The notes beneath the pieces were generated by a model. It had not been told where the DNA came from. It did no database searches and saw only the letters and a program-made list of their open reading frames with translations. Of a DNA stretch of 64,000 bases, positions 27,051 to 35,039 are shown in pieces. This DNA comes from Burkholderia sp. Ax-1719. Lineage in GTDB: Bacteria; Pseudomonadota; Gammaproteobacteria; Burkholderiales; Burkholderiaceae. A program made the translations under genes and the position numbers. Position 1 is the stretch's first letter. Every line of letters begins with the position of its first letter. The DNA is taken from contig NZ_VWWJ01000009.1 in assembly GCF_011753055.1 (NCBI RefSeq), forward strand, positions 1-64,000. The letters run 5' to 3'.

Positions 27051-28478
27051 ATGTCCGAGCTTTCCGCATCGCCCACTCCGTCTTCTCCCTCGCCGCGCGC
27101 GAGCGCGAAGCCCGCGCGCCTCGTGCTGCGCGCCGCCGCTGCCGTGGTGATCGCCGCGCTGGGTTTCTGTGCCTATGCCGCCGCGTTTCCCGCCGATGTG
27201 CCCGAGAAAGTGGGCGAGGTCGTCGAGAATCTGACCGGCGCGAATCCGCATCCGGTCGTGCTGCAGCGTCCGGCCGTCGCGCCGCTGTCGGCGATGGCGC
27301 AGCTCGGCAAGCAACTCTTTTTCGACCCGTCGCTTTCGGCCTCGGGCAAGCAGTCGTGCGCCTCGTGTCATAGCCCCGACCACGCTTACGGGCCGCCCAA
27401 TGGGCTCGACGTGCAGAAGGGCGGTCTGGCGATGACGCAGCAGGGTTATCGTCCGCCGCCTTCGCTGATGTATCTGTATCGCCAGCCGAATTTCAGCATC
27501 GGCCCGGATGCGGGCGAGAACGATGACGCGCCCACGGTTGCGCAGCAGGCGAGCGCCTCGGCCAACGTGGTGAAATCACAGAAGACGGCGGGCGGTCCTT
27601 CGACTTCGGTGGAAATGGTGCCGCAGGGCGGCCTGTTCTGGGATGGCCGCGCCGATACGCTGCAGCAACAGGCTTATGGCCCGCTGCTCAATCCGGTGGA
27701 AATGGCCAACACGAACATCGATACGGTGGCCGAGAAACTCAAGAACGCGCCGTACGCGAAGCGTTTCAATGAATTGTTCGGATCACGAATTTTCGACGAT
27801 CGCAAGCTGGCCGTCTCTGAAGCGATGTTTGCGATTTCGCGCTATCAAGTGGAAGATCCGTCGTTCCATCCGTATAACAGCAAGTACGACCGCTGGCTTG
27901 AGGGTAAGGCGCATTTGAGTCAGGCCGAACTGCACGGGCTGCGTCTCTTCAACGATCCGGACAAGGCGAATTGCGCCGGTTGCCACTTGTCCAAGCCGGG
28001 CAAGGACGGTCTGCCGCCGATGTTTACCGATTACCAGTACGAGGCGCTGGGTGTGCCGCGCAACACCAAGCTCGCGCAGAACCAGGATCCGAAGTTCTTC
28101 GATATGGGCGTGTGCGGGCCGTTCCGTGCGGATTTCAAGGACCAGACGCAATATTGCGGCATGTTCCTGACGCCGACGCTGCGCAACACGACCACGCGCA
28201 CGGTGTTCTTCCACAACGGCATTTATCACAATCTCGACGACGTGATGGCGTTCTATAACGAGCGCAATACCGATCCGGGCAAGTTCTATCCGCACGGCGC
28301 TAACGGCAAGATCGACAAATACAACGATATTCCGGCGCAGTTCCAGAAGAACGTCGACATCACCGATGCACCGTTCGATCGCAAGTTTGGCGACAAACCC
28401 GCGATGACTGCCAGCGATATCCGCGATATCGAGGCGTTCCTGAAGACGCTCAACGACGAACCGCCGGCATCGAATTAA
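27051..28478 (+). CDS. Di-heme cytochrome c peroxidase (MauG/CcpA family)
   Basis: 475 residues from ATG 27051, with AGGA at 27037-27040. One N-terminal hydrophobic segment (about 23-45) acts as export signal or anchor. Two heme c sites are visible: CASCH near residue 104 and CAGCH near 306, the spacing of di-heme peroxidases. The FFDPSLSASGKQSCASCHSP region (in part) and LFWDGRA are family marks. It would reduce hydrogen peroxide or modify a substrate in the periplasm, drawing electrons from c-type cytochromes. Placed after the AcpA-like gene but separated by a terminator. Confidence 0.88.
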   Translation: MSELSASPTPSSPSPRASAKPARLVLRAAAAVVIAALGFCAYAAAFPADVPEKVGEVVENLTGANPHPVVLQRPAVAPLSAMAQLGKQLFFDPSLSASGKQSCASCHSPDHAYGPPNGLDVQKGGLAMTQQGYRPPPSLMYLYRQPNFSIGPDAGENDDAPTVAQQASASANVVKSQKTAGGPSTSVEMVPQGGLFWDGRADTLQQQAYGPLLNPVEMANTNIDTVAEKLKNAPYAKRFNELFGSRIFDDRKLAVSEAMFAISRYQVEDPSFHPYNSKYDRWLEGKAHLSQAELHGLRLFNDPDKANCAGCHLSKPGKDGLPPMFTDYQYEALGVPRNTKLAQNQDPKFFDMGVCGPFRADFKDQTQYCGMFLTPTLRNTTTRTVFFHNGIYHNLDDVMAFYNERNTDPGKFYPHGANGKIDKYNDIPAQFQKNVDITDAPFDRKFGDKPAMTASDIRDIEAFLKTLNDEPPASN

Positions 28479-28836
28479 GCGGTACAGGTTGATACGCTAT
28501 ATAAAACGGCCCGCGCTTTAAAAACGCGGGCCGTTGTGTTTTGATTAGACAAATAGTGCGGGGCGAGATGGCTTGGTCGCCCACCACGCCGCTTCACCAG
28601 GTTCAAGTCATTTTTACCGCCTCAGCGCTGGCGTCGCTCACACGCGACAGTCACATCCCGCCGATAGACGAAGCAGTTCTCTGCACGGACCGCCTTCTCC
28701 ACGCAGCAAATTTCCCCCTCCGCGCGCATCGCGAGCGAGTTTTCCCTTTTTGCCAAACGTTTGCCGTCCGACTATCAAGTCGACGTAAAAATGGCCGAAA
28801 ACGCGCATGTAGCCATGCAACTCTGGAGATTGGGAC
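28479..28836. other. Intergenic region with a terminator and the next promoter
   Basis: No gene is supported in these 358 bases. The left part holds the terminator listed separately; the right part must hold the promoter of the lipoprotein operon starting at 28837. No clear regulatory motif was recognised. Confidence 0.4.
28506..28541 (+). terminator. Intrinsic terminator after the cytochrome c peroxidase gene
   Basis: ACGGCCCGCG (28506-28515) pairs with CGCGGGCCGT (28525-28534) across a 9-base A/T-rich loop, followed by TGTGTTTT. The preceding AAAA gives a partial T-run on the minus strand too. Confidence 0.8.
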
Positions 28837-29223
28837 GTGAAGCGCGTTGTCTTCTTACTCACCGTACTCGCCGTCATTGCCATGACTGGCTGCGCGCAGT
28901 TGCATCCGGCCGATACGGCGCAGGCTGGCAAAGCCACCGTGTCGAATGCAATCCTGCGCTTCGATATTCCCGCTGACGCGCTCGGTGCGCGCGATCCGCA
29001 ACTGAGCGCCGTGCTCGCCAAGGCAGGGGCGCTGGCCGCTGCGCAAAAGCGTCCGGCGCTGATTCGCGTGACCGCGCTCGGCCCGGACCTGCGCTATATC
29101 AACGAGGCGATCTGGCGCGGCGTGCCGGTGCATCAGGCCAACAAGCCGGTGCTGGAAAACCTCACGGCCGGCGCGAACCAGACGTACAGCGTGTCGATCG
29201 AGCCGCTGCAATCGGGAGGCTGA
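28837..29223 (+). CDS. Small lipoprotein of unknown function
   Basis: 128 residues from GTG 28837, with GGAG at 28824-28827. A lipoprotein signal ends at MTGC (Cys near 19). The mature part of about 110 residues has IRVTALGPDLRYINEAIW, with no family recognised. It begins a three-gene run with a secreted protein (4-base gap) and a lytic transglycosylase, so it may be an envelope or cell-wall accessory. Confidence 0.75.
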   Translation: MKRVVFLLTVLAVIAMTGCAQLHPADTAQAGKATVSNAILRFDIPADALGARDPQLSAVLAKAGALAAAQKRPALIRVTALGPDLRYINEAIWRGVPVHQANKPVLENLTAGANQTYSVSIEPLQSGG

Positions 29224-29227
29224 CGTC

Positions 29228-29587
29228 ATGCGCATGATCGCTTTCGCAGGAGCCGCGTGGCTCCTTTCCACTGCCGCCACGGCGGCCTGGGCAGGTCAGG
29301 CGGATGCAGCCGGCGCGAGCCTGCAGGCCTCGACGGGGTTTTCCGCCTCGCCTGCCACGGATAAGGTTTATCCGCCGTTGCCTTCACTCGCCATGCTGCC
29401 GCCCTCGGGTAGCGCGGGCAGTGACGACGATGACGTGCCCGCGCCGCACACGTCGTCGCGCAAGAAGAAGCTGCACACGCATGATGTGCGTCCGGTTGGC
29501 CCGACGGCGCGTCTCGTGGTGTCCGATACATCGCGCACCTACCTCAAGGACATCGAGCACCAGCTCGACGTCGCATTGGCGCGCTGA
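29228..29587 (+). CDS. Small secreted protein of unknown function
   Basis: 119 residues. A signal peptide ends near AWAGQA (about residue 22). The mature chain is low in complexity, with an acidic SDDDD cluster and a basic RKKKLHTH stretch, and ends in a helix-like segment (TYLKDIEHQLDVALAR). No family recognised. Starts 4 bases after the lipoprotein stop and is followed 22 bases later by a lytic transglycosylase gene, so co-expression is likely. Confidence 0.68.
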   Translation: MRMIAFAGAAWLLSTAATAAWAGQADAAGASLQASTGFSASPATDKVYPPLPSLAMLPPSGSAGSDDDDVPAPHTSSRKKKLHTHDVRPVGPTARLVVSDTSRTYLKDIEHQLDVALAR

Positions 29588-29609
29588 CGCCGGTCCGGGA
29601 GATTGATCG

Positions 29610-30104
29610 ATGGTTGAATACAACTCACGTGGCGCGCGCCGCGCAGGCATCGGCGCAATCGCTGCGCTGGCTTTCGCTGCAATGGCGTTTGGCGCGACTT
29701 CGGCCCAGGCCGCAACATCGGAAAATGACTGCTTCGAAAAAGCGGGCGCGTATCAAGGCGTCAATCCGCTTGTGTTGCGTGCAGTCGCGTGGCGCGAATC
29801 GAAAGGCGATGCCGCTGCGGTGAATCGCAATACCAACGGTTCGATCGACGTCGGCCAGGCGCAGATCAATTCGATTCATTTTCCTGAGCTCGCGCGGCAG
29901 GGCATTCCGCATCGCGCGCTCACCGATCCGTGCGTCAATATTTTCGTGGCCGCGTGGCTGTTGAAGCAAAAGATGGTGCGTTACGGCAATACGTGGCGCG
30001 CGATCGGCGCATATCACTCGGAATCGCCGGGCGAGCGCGATTCTTACGCGCGAAGCATCCAGAAAATTCTCGTAAGCTGGGGGCAGTTGCAGGCCGGGCA
30101 GTAA
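29610..30104 (+). CDS. Lytic transglycosylase (SLT, IagB/IpgF-like)
   Basis: 164 residues. Signal peptide to about residue 34 (AQAATS). The SLT domain starts at NDCFEKAGAYQGVNPLVLRAVAWRES (in part); Glu of RESKGD is the expected catalytic acid, and SIDVGQAQINSIHF and AIGAYHSE complete the family motifs. It cleaves the MurNAc-GlcNAc bond in the periplasm. The short form is typical of enzymes that open peptidoglycan for secretion or pilus machines, but no such machine adjoins it; the nearest is the type VI cluster 20 kb away. Third gene of a small envelope operon. Confidence 0.88.
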   Translation: MVEYNSRGARRAGIGAIAALAFAAMAFGATSAQAATSENDCFEKAGAYQGVNPLVLRAVAWRESKGDAAAVNRNTNGSIDVGQAQINSIHFPELARQGIPHRALTDPCVNIFVAAWLLKQKMVRYGNTWRAIGAYHSESPGERDSYARSIQKILVSWGQLQAGQ

Positions 30105-30112
30105 TCAGGTAC

Positions 30113-30144
30113 GCGGGAGACGCATCTTGGCTATCGTCTCCCGC
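30113..30144 (+). terminator. Hairpin after the lytic transglycosylase gene
   Basis: GCGGGAGACG (30113-30122) and CGTCTCCCGC (30135-30144) form a perfect 10-base stem 8 bases after the stop. The T-run is weak. Confidence 0.55.
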
Positions 30145-30380
30145 ATCATTCATTTCCGCATAGTCGCAAGACACTCCGTCGTTCACCTCTCCTCAAGTTA
30201 TTTCCTTCGTTGTACTGCGCGGTCTGATTTTAAATTCGTGTCTCGTCGATTAAATAAATGCCAATTGAGTCGATTTTGATAAATCGAATAATTAAGGCAT
30301 CATGTCGCACGATTTGAATTGTATCGAGACCAGCGTATTCAGAATGCTTAAATAACGAAAGCAAATCAAGGAGCGAATCG

Positions 30381-30842
30381 ATGGATATGATTTTTTGCTA
30401 TGGCTGCGGCAAGCAGGTGCATAAAACGGCGTCGAGCTGCCCGGGGTGCGGCGCGCTTCAGCAGGGTGCGCCCGCGCTTTCCAGCGCGTCCGCGGCTGGC
30501 GGCGTCGAGACTTCGAAGAACTGGTATCTTGAGCCGCTCAAGAAATACGCGACGTTTAGCGGTCGCGCGCGGCGCAAGGAGTATTGGTACTTCACGCTGT
30601 TTAGCACGCTGATTGCAATGAGTCTCGCCATTATCGACTTCGCGCTTGGCGAGATGGGTATCTTGAGCGATCTCTACAGTCTGGGCGTGCTGGTGCCGAG
30701 CATTGCCCTGGGCGTGCGGCGCATGCACGACACGGGGCGCAGCGGCTGGTGGTTGCTTTTGCCGCTCGTCAATCTGCTGTTCCTCTGCTTTGACGGCGAT
30801 GATGGTCCCAACAAATACGGCGAAGATCCCAAATACCTGTGA
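30381..30842 (+). CDS. Zinc-ribbon DUF805 membrane protein
   Basis: 153 residues, ATG 30381 with AAGGAG upstream. It begins with a zinc ribbon, CYGCGK (6-11) and CPGCGA (20-25). After a short linker comes a DUF805 domain: FSGRARRKEYWYFTLF, LVPSIALGVRRMHDTGRSGWW (in part) and a final FDGDDGPNKYGEDP, with three or four membrane helices. DUF805 proteins (YhaH/YhaI-like) are inner-membrane proteins of unknown function. The AT-rich 276-base stretch before it is its promoter region. Confidence 0.85.
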   Translation: MDMIFCYGCGKQVHKTASSCPGCGALQQGAPALSSASAAGGVETSKNWYLEPLKKYATFSGRARRKEYWYFTLFSTLIAMSLAIIDFALGEMGILSDLYSLGVLVPSIALGVRRMHDTGRSGWWLLLPLVNLLFLCFDGDDGPNKYGEDPKYL

Positions 30843-30863
30843 TTGGTGCCTGTTTTTGTAGGT

Positions 30864-31214
30864 CTAGTGATTTATCACGGGATGCTCGCGGGTGAGGTGA
30901 ATCGTCACGATAATCGAAGCGTCGTCGAGTGCTTCGAGCGCGTGCGCCTCGCCCGTGTTCAGCAGCAGCATGTCGCCCGCATGCATCGTGCGGGATTCGC
31001 CATTGATGAAGAAACGGATCACGCCTTCCACACATAAAACCGTGATTTCGCCCGGCGCGCGATGCTCCGGAATGTGCTTGCCTGCGGGCAGCACGATACG
31101 CATGACTTCCAGATGGGAAGCGCGAATCAGGGTGATGGTTTTCGCGTTCTTGAGCGCGGCGCCAAGCGGGCGGACGTCGAAGACCTCGCCCGGTGCGGCA
31201 TGAGGAATGGCCAT
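30864..31214 (-). CDS. Small single-domain cupin protein
   Basis: 116 residues from ATG 31214, GGAG about 9 bases upstream; the frame extends to a TTG at 31232. One cupin: LPAGKHIPEHRAPGEITVLC with HxH-like and Glu ligands, then GDMLLLNTGEAHALEAL with the last His. A metal-binding beta-barrel with no obvious signal; function unknown. Followed upstream by OsmC on the same strand, separated by about 105 bases. Confidence 0.82.
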   Translation of the reverse strand: MAIPHAAPGEVFDVRPLGAALKNAKTITLIRASHLEVMRIVLPAGKHIPEHRAPGEITVLCVEGVIRFFINGESRTMHAGDMLLLNTGEAHALEALDDASIIVTIHLTREHPVINH

Positions 31215-31319
31215 GACGGTTTCTCCACTCAATTCACCAGAGCGGCCAGACTGGCGCGGGTGATCGGCGCCAGTCCGCCGCTTGACGACTCAAAGCAATG
31301 TGCAGCAAATCCATTCAAT

Positions 31320-31751
31320 CTAACTCGCCAGCTTCGCATTCAGCGTGATTTTGGCGTTGTTCGCAAACAGCTTCGAAACCGGGCAATTTTCTTTCGCGCC
31401 CGTGGCGAGCTTTTCGAACGTCGCTTGATCGATGCCGGGAATCTTCGCGGTCATGTCGAGCTGGCAGGCGGTGATCGAAAAGCCTTCGCCCACTTTTTCC
31501 AGCGTGACCGTCGATTTCGTTTCGATGCTGTCGGCCTTGAAACCGGCTTCGGTGAGGAACAGCGAAAACGCCATCGTGAAGCAACCCGCATGCGCGGCGC
31601 CGATCAGTTCTTCCGGATTGGTGCCGGGGCCGCCTTCGAAGCGTGAAGCGAATCCATACGGTGCGTCGCGCAGCACGCCTGTCTGGGTCGAAATGCTGCC
31701 CTGGCCGTCCTTGATGCCGCCGTGCCATTTGGCGCTTGCCGTTTTTTGCAT
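31320..31751 (-). CDS. osmC: OsmC-family peroxiredoxin
   Basis: 143 residues, the normal size for OsmC. Both redox cysteines are present: AHAGCFTMAFS (near 56-60) and KENCPVSKLF (near 123). The family reduces organic hydroperoxides using a lipoyl-dependent partner. Start ATG 31751 gives the standard N-terminus (KTASAKWHGGIKDGQG). It lies 88 bases downstream of the oxidase-linked cytochrome gene and may have its own promoter. Confidence 0.92.
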   Translation of the reverse strand: MQKTASAKWHGGIKDGQGSISTQTGVLRDAPYGFASRFEGGPGTNPEELIGAAHAGCFTMAFSLFLTEAGFKADSIETKSTVTLEKVGEGFSITACQLDMTAKIPGIDQATFEKLATGAKENCPVSKLFANNAKITLNAKLAS

Positions 31752-31839
31752 GATGTCTCTCCGCGATGGGTGGAGTGAAAGCGCGCGCAAGCCGCGTGCC
31801 GCGCGAGGAAAGGGTTTTGTCTGCCGGATCGAGCGTGAA

Positions 31840-32631
31840 TTACTGTGAGTTCGCGTTGCCCGCATACCAGGCTGCGGCCGCGTCGATTTCCTCGGCGGTC
31901 ATGTTGCGCGCGATATTGCGCATCTGCCCGGATATGTCGTTGTGACGCGTGCCGTTCGCGAATGCTGCGAGTTGCGCTTTCGTGTAAGCGGCCGGCAGGC
32001 CGTCGAGCCACGGACTGCCGACTTTGCTGTCCACACCGCCATGGCAGGCCGCGCAGACGGGAATATTGCGCAGCGGCGCGCCATGCGCGACGATCGCGGG
32101 CGAGTCGCCGCGCAGGTGAGCAAACGGCGCGAGCGATGCGTAATAAGCCGCCAGATCGCGCATATCCTGATCGGATAGATGTTGCGCCATCGGCGACATC
32201 ACGGCGCTCTGGCGCGCGCCGCTCTGGAAGTCGAGCAGTTCCTTGTAGACCACGCTCGCATATTGCCCGGCGAGATTCGGCGAATTCGCGTCGCTCATGC
32301 CCTGTGGGCCGTGGCACATCGTGCAGCGCAAGGAGAGCGTTGCGCCGCGTCCGACCGAGAGCGCCGTCGCATCGTCGAGCATATGTGGCGCGAGTTCGAC
32401 CGTGCTGACCTTGTAGCCGGGCGACACGGTCGAGCTCGCCTGATACCACTGGCGCGGCACGCCCGCCGCGCTGCAGATCGCGTTCCAGAGGCCCTGAAAT
32501 TGCGGGTCGGTCTGTGCCGAAGGCAGCCAGACGAAGCCAATCAGCGCCGACACCACCAGCACGAGTATCGTCGCGCCCACACTGACGCGGAACCAGACGT
32601 TGCTTAACGAGAACAGGCGTTCGTCGCTCAT
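31840..32631 (-). CDS. Di-heme cytochrome c (c4-like) of the oxidase operon
   Basis: 263 residues. One N-terminal membrane helix (about 14-36) anchors it. Two heme c sites: CTMCH (near 102) and CAACH (near 193), each in a c4/c553-like domain. Its ATG overlaps the stop of oxidase subunit I (ATGA, 32631-32628), so the two are translationally coupled. Probably an electron donor to, or subunit of, the ba3-type oxidase. Confidence 0.88.
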   Translation of the reverse strand: MSDERLFSLSNVWFRVSVGATILVLVVSALIGFVWLPSAQTDPQFQGLWNAICSAAGVPRQWYQASSTVSPGYKVSTVELAPHMLDDATALSVGRGATLSLRCTMCHGPQGMSDANSPNLAGQYASVVYKELLDFQSGARQSAVMSPMAQHLSDQDMRDLAAYYASLAPFAHLRGDSPAIVAHGAPLRNIPVCAACHGGVDSKVGSPWLDGLPAAYTKAQLAAFANGTRHNDISGQMRNIARNMTAEEIDAAAAWYAGNANSQ

Positions 32632-34253
32632 CGCGGTGCTCCGATCGGGATCGCGGGCACGGCCGTATCCGGCGTCGCAAGGAGTTGCGCGATTGGGTAG
32701 CCGTAGTTCGCGACCGTGAGCGCGATCATCAGCACGATCCACAGGGCGAAGCTATTGAGCGCCACGGGCAGCGTGGGCGATTCGTGCACCGGCGTGCTGA
32801 AGCGATAATCTTCGGCGGGTTGCGCGGCGCTGCGATGGCCCTGTAAAAGCACCACAAAAAACAGCACCACCGAAATCACGAGAATAAAACCGCCAATCGC
32901 CGAGATCGTCACGAGACTCGCCTGCGCAGCCAGCGCGGGATCGCTGTAATCGAAATACGCCATGCGGCGCGGCATGCCCATCAGACCGACCAGATGCCAC
33001 GGAAACGTCGTCACGATCATGCCGATAAACCACAGCCACAACTGCCAGCGCATCAACCGCCAGTTGGCCAGTGTGCGGCCGGTAAGCTGCGGCCACAGAT
33101 CGTAGGCGATGGCGAAATACATGATGACGATCGCGCCGCCATAAATCAGATGGAAATGGCCCGTGATCCACTGCGTATTGTGAATCGGCTGGTCGAGCTG
33201 GTAACTCATGTTGATGAGGCCGCCCGCGCCGCCGAAGCCCAGCATCACGAACGAAAACGCCAGCGCGAGCATCTGCGGGTTGTGCCACGGCAGCTTCGCG
33301 ATCCAGCCGAACGTGCCCTTGCCGCCGCGCAGCCGCCCCGCGATTTCGACCGATGCGCAGATGGTGAACACAGTGAGGAGCGTAGGCACCGCCACCAGCG
33401 CCGTGAATACCGATTGCAGGAATTTGAAGCCCGCGCCCACCTGAGGATCGGTGAACAGGTGATGCAGGCCGATCGGCATCGCCACCACCAGAAACAGGAT
33501 GAACGAGATGCGCGCCATCGAATCGCTATAGAGCCGCCCGCCAATCGCACGCGGAATGATGGTGTAGTAGGCGATATAAGCGGGCATCAGCCAGAAGTAG
33601 ACGATGGCGTGCAGCGTCCATGAGAAGAACACGCGTGCGAGGCCCGCGTCGATGGTGTTGCGCCAGCCGAACGCTACCGGCAGGATCTGGAACAGCACTT
33701 CGATGGCTGCGCCTACCGCGGTCCAGCCCCACAGGTACGCGCCTGCCGTGGTGGCGAACATCGCCAGTGGCACGGGCTTGCCGCGATTCTCGCGCTTCCA
33801 GGCAGCGAGATTCACGCTCATCAGCGCGACCCACACCCACGACCCCACCACCACCAGCACCACGCCGATGTAATAAAACACGTTGCCGATCATCGGCGGA
33901 TAAAACGTATAGAGCACCGACGCGCGTCCGAGCGCAACCGGCACCGAAGCCGTGACCGCACCCAGCGCGAGCAGAACAAAGCCGAGCCACGCAAAGCGCA
34001 CACCCACCAGCGCGCGCTTGAGCGCGAGTTCGCTCACCGCATAACCGAAGCCCATGGCGATCAGCGTGGGAAACGCGTAGCCCATTACCGTGCCGTGTTC
34101 CGTGACGGATCGATAATAAAGTTCGGGGTCCTTAAGCCACGGATGCAGCGGGCTGCGCACGAGCATCTGCCATGCGCCCAGCAATAGCGCCACGCCAAAC
34201 AGAATGAAGGCGAGCCAGAAATGGGCGAGCACGAGTCGCTTGTTATTTAACAC
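32628..34253 (-). CDS. ba3-type cytochrome c oxidase subunit I
   Basis: 541 residues with about 13-14 membrane helices. Heme and copper ligand regions are visible: TEHGTVMGY (low-spin heme His), TLHAIVYFWLMPAYIAYYT (copper His and the Tyr of B-family enzymes), GLHHLFTDP (two adjacent His for copper) and GHFHLIYGG (His ligands of both hemes). The YFWLMPAY motif is typical of the ba3/b(o/a)3 family. It reduces oxygen to water at high affinity, with proton pumping. It overlaps subunit II upstream by 11 bases and a cytochrome gene downstream by 4. Confidence 0.92.
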   Translation of the reverse strand: MLNNKRLVLAHFWLAFILFGVALLLGAWQMLVRSPLHPWLKDPELYYRSVTEHGTVMGYAFPTLIAMGFGYAVSELALKRALVGVRFAWLGFVLLALGAVTASVPVALGRASVLYTFYPPMIGNVFYYIGVVLVVVGSWVWVALMSVNLAAWKRENRGKPVPLAMFATTAGAYLWGWTAVGAAIEVLFQILPVAFGWRNTIDAGLARVFFSWTLHAIVYFWLMPAYIAYYTIIPRAIGGRLYSDSMARISFILFLVVAMPIGLHHLFTDPQVGAGFKFLQSVFTALVAVPTLLTVFTICASVEIAGRLRGGKGTFGWIAKLPWHNPQMLALAFSFVMLGFGGAGGLINMSYQLDQPIHNTQWITGHFHLIYGGAIVIMYFAIAYDLWPQLTGRTLANWRLMRWQLWLWFIGMIVTTFPWHLVGLMGMPRRMAYFDYSDPALAAQASLVTISAIGGFILVISVVLFFVVLLQGHRSAAQPAEDYRFSTPVHESPTLPVALNSFALWIVLMIALTVANYGYPIAQLLATPDTAVPAIPIGAPR

Positions 34254-34830
34254 AGCTCAGTCTCCCCGAATGGTTCTCCGGCAGCGCCGCCATCTGCATG
34301 AAAGCGTCGCGCTCGACGACTTTCACATGCGCCCACATGCCCTGATGACCCGCGCCGCAATACTCGTGGCAGGGCATCAGATGATCGCCGGGCTGGGCGA
34401 AGGTCGTGCGGAAGGTGGAGACATAGCCCGGTTCGACCATCGAATTGAGGTTGGTGTCGGTGACGAGAAAACCGTGCACGACGTCCGCGCTGGTGGCGCG
34501 GAAGGTGATGGGAACGCCTGCGGGCACGACGATGCATTGCGGCGTGAACGAATACTGCTGCGCGAGCACGCGCACCGTGACGGAGCCGTCGGGTTCGAGC
34601 GCGCTGCCCAGATTGGTTTCGACGAATTCGCCCGAGACGTGCAGCGTTTCCGGATTGATGGTTTCGACGCGCGAGGGCGGCATCATCGCCCAGTGCAGGC
34701 CGGTGAAAATCACCATCGCCACCAGCACGAGAACGAGCGCCACTATGAACATGGCCCAGCGGCGCTCCACGCGCGCGGCGACTTCGGCGCTGGCATGACT
34801 GCCGTGGGGATCGGTTGGATGCGTGGACAT
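34243..34830 (-). CDS. Cytochrome c oxidase subunit II (CuA)
   Basis: 195 residues: one membrane helix (about 26-48), then a cupredoxin domain. The CuA site is HGFLVTDTN (first His) and CHEYCGAGHQGMW (two Cys, Glu, His, Met). The single helix and short length fit the ba3 family rather than aa3. It accepts electrons from c-type cytochromes in the same operon. Its end overlaps the subunit I start. Confidence 0.93.
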   Translation of the reverse strand: MSTHPTDPHGSHASAEVAARVERRWAMFIVALVLVLVAMVIFTGLHWAMMPPSRVETINPETLHVSGEFVETNLGSALEPDGSVTVRVLAQQYSFTPQCIVVPAGVPITFRATSADVVHGFLVTDTNLNSMVEPGYVSTFRTTFAQPGDHLMPCHEYCGAGHQGMWAHVKVVERDAFMQMAALPENHSGRLSCVK

Positions 34831-34834
34831 GGCT

Positions 34835-35020
34835 TTACTGGATCACGCCGCGAGGCAGAAAGACGAGGAAGTAGAACGCAAACCAGATCGCCGCCACGAT
34901 CGCGGTGGCGATGCTGGCAAGCGCGAGTGCGCCGCTCGGCCCCTGGCGCACGATCTCGTCGACCTGCTCGTGTTGCGGGCGCTCACCGGGCTGCTCGGGA
35001 ACGGGGGTTTCGATCATCAC
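34835..35020 (-). CDS. Small membrane protein, probable oxidase subunit IIa
   Basis: 61 residues: a polar N-terminus with PEQPGERPQHEQVDEIV and one C-terminal helix (about 33-54, ALASIATAIVAAIWFAFYFL, ending LPRGVIQ). A single-helix subunit encoded next to subunit II is characteristic of ba3-type oxidases. Short spacers on both sides place it in the operon. ATG 35020 is used; a second ATG follows directly. Confidence 0.72.
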   Translation of the reverse strand: MMIETPVPEQPGERPQHEQVDEIVRQGPSGALALASIATAIVAAIWFAFYFLVFLPRGVIQ

Positions 35021-35039
35021 GGCCTCGCTTCAATGCAGA

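Noticed and set aside
25164-27383. 739-residue minus-strand open frame over the phosphoesterase gene
   Set aside because: Arg/Val-rich antisense shadow caused by strong codon bias on the plus strand.
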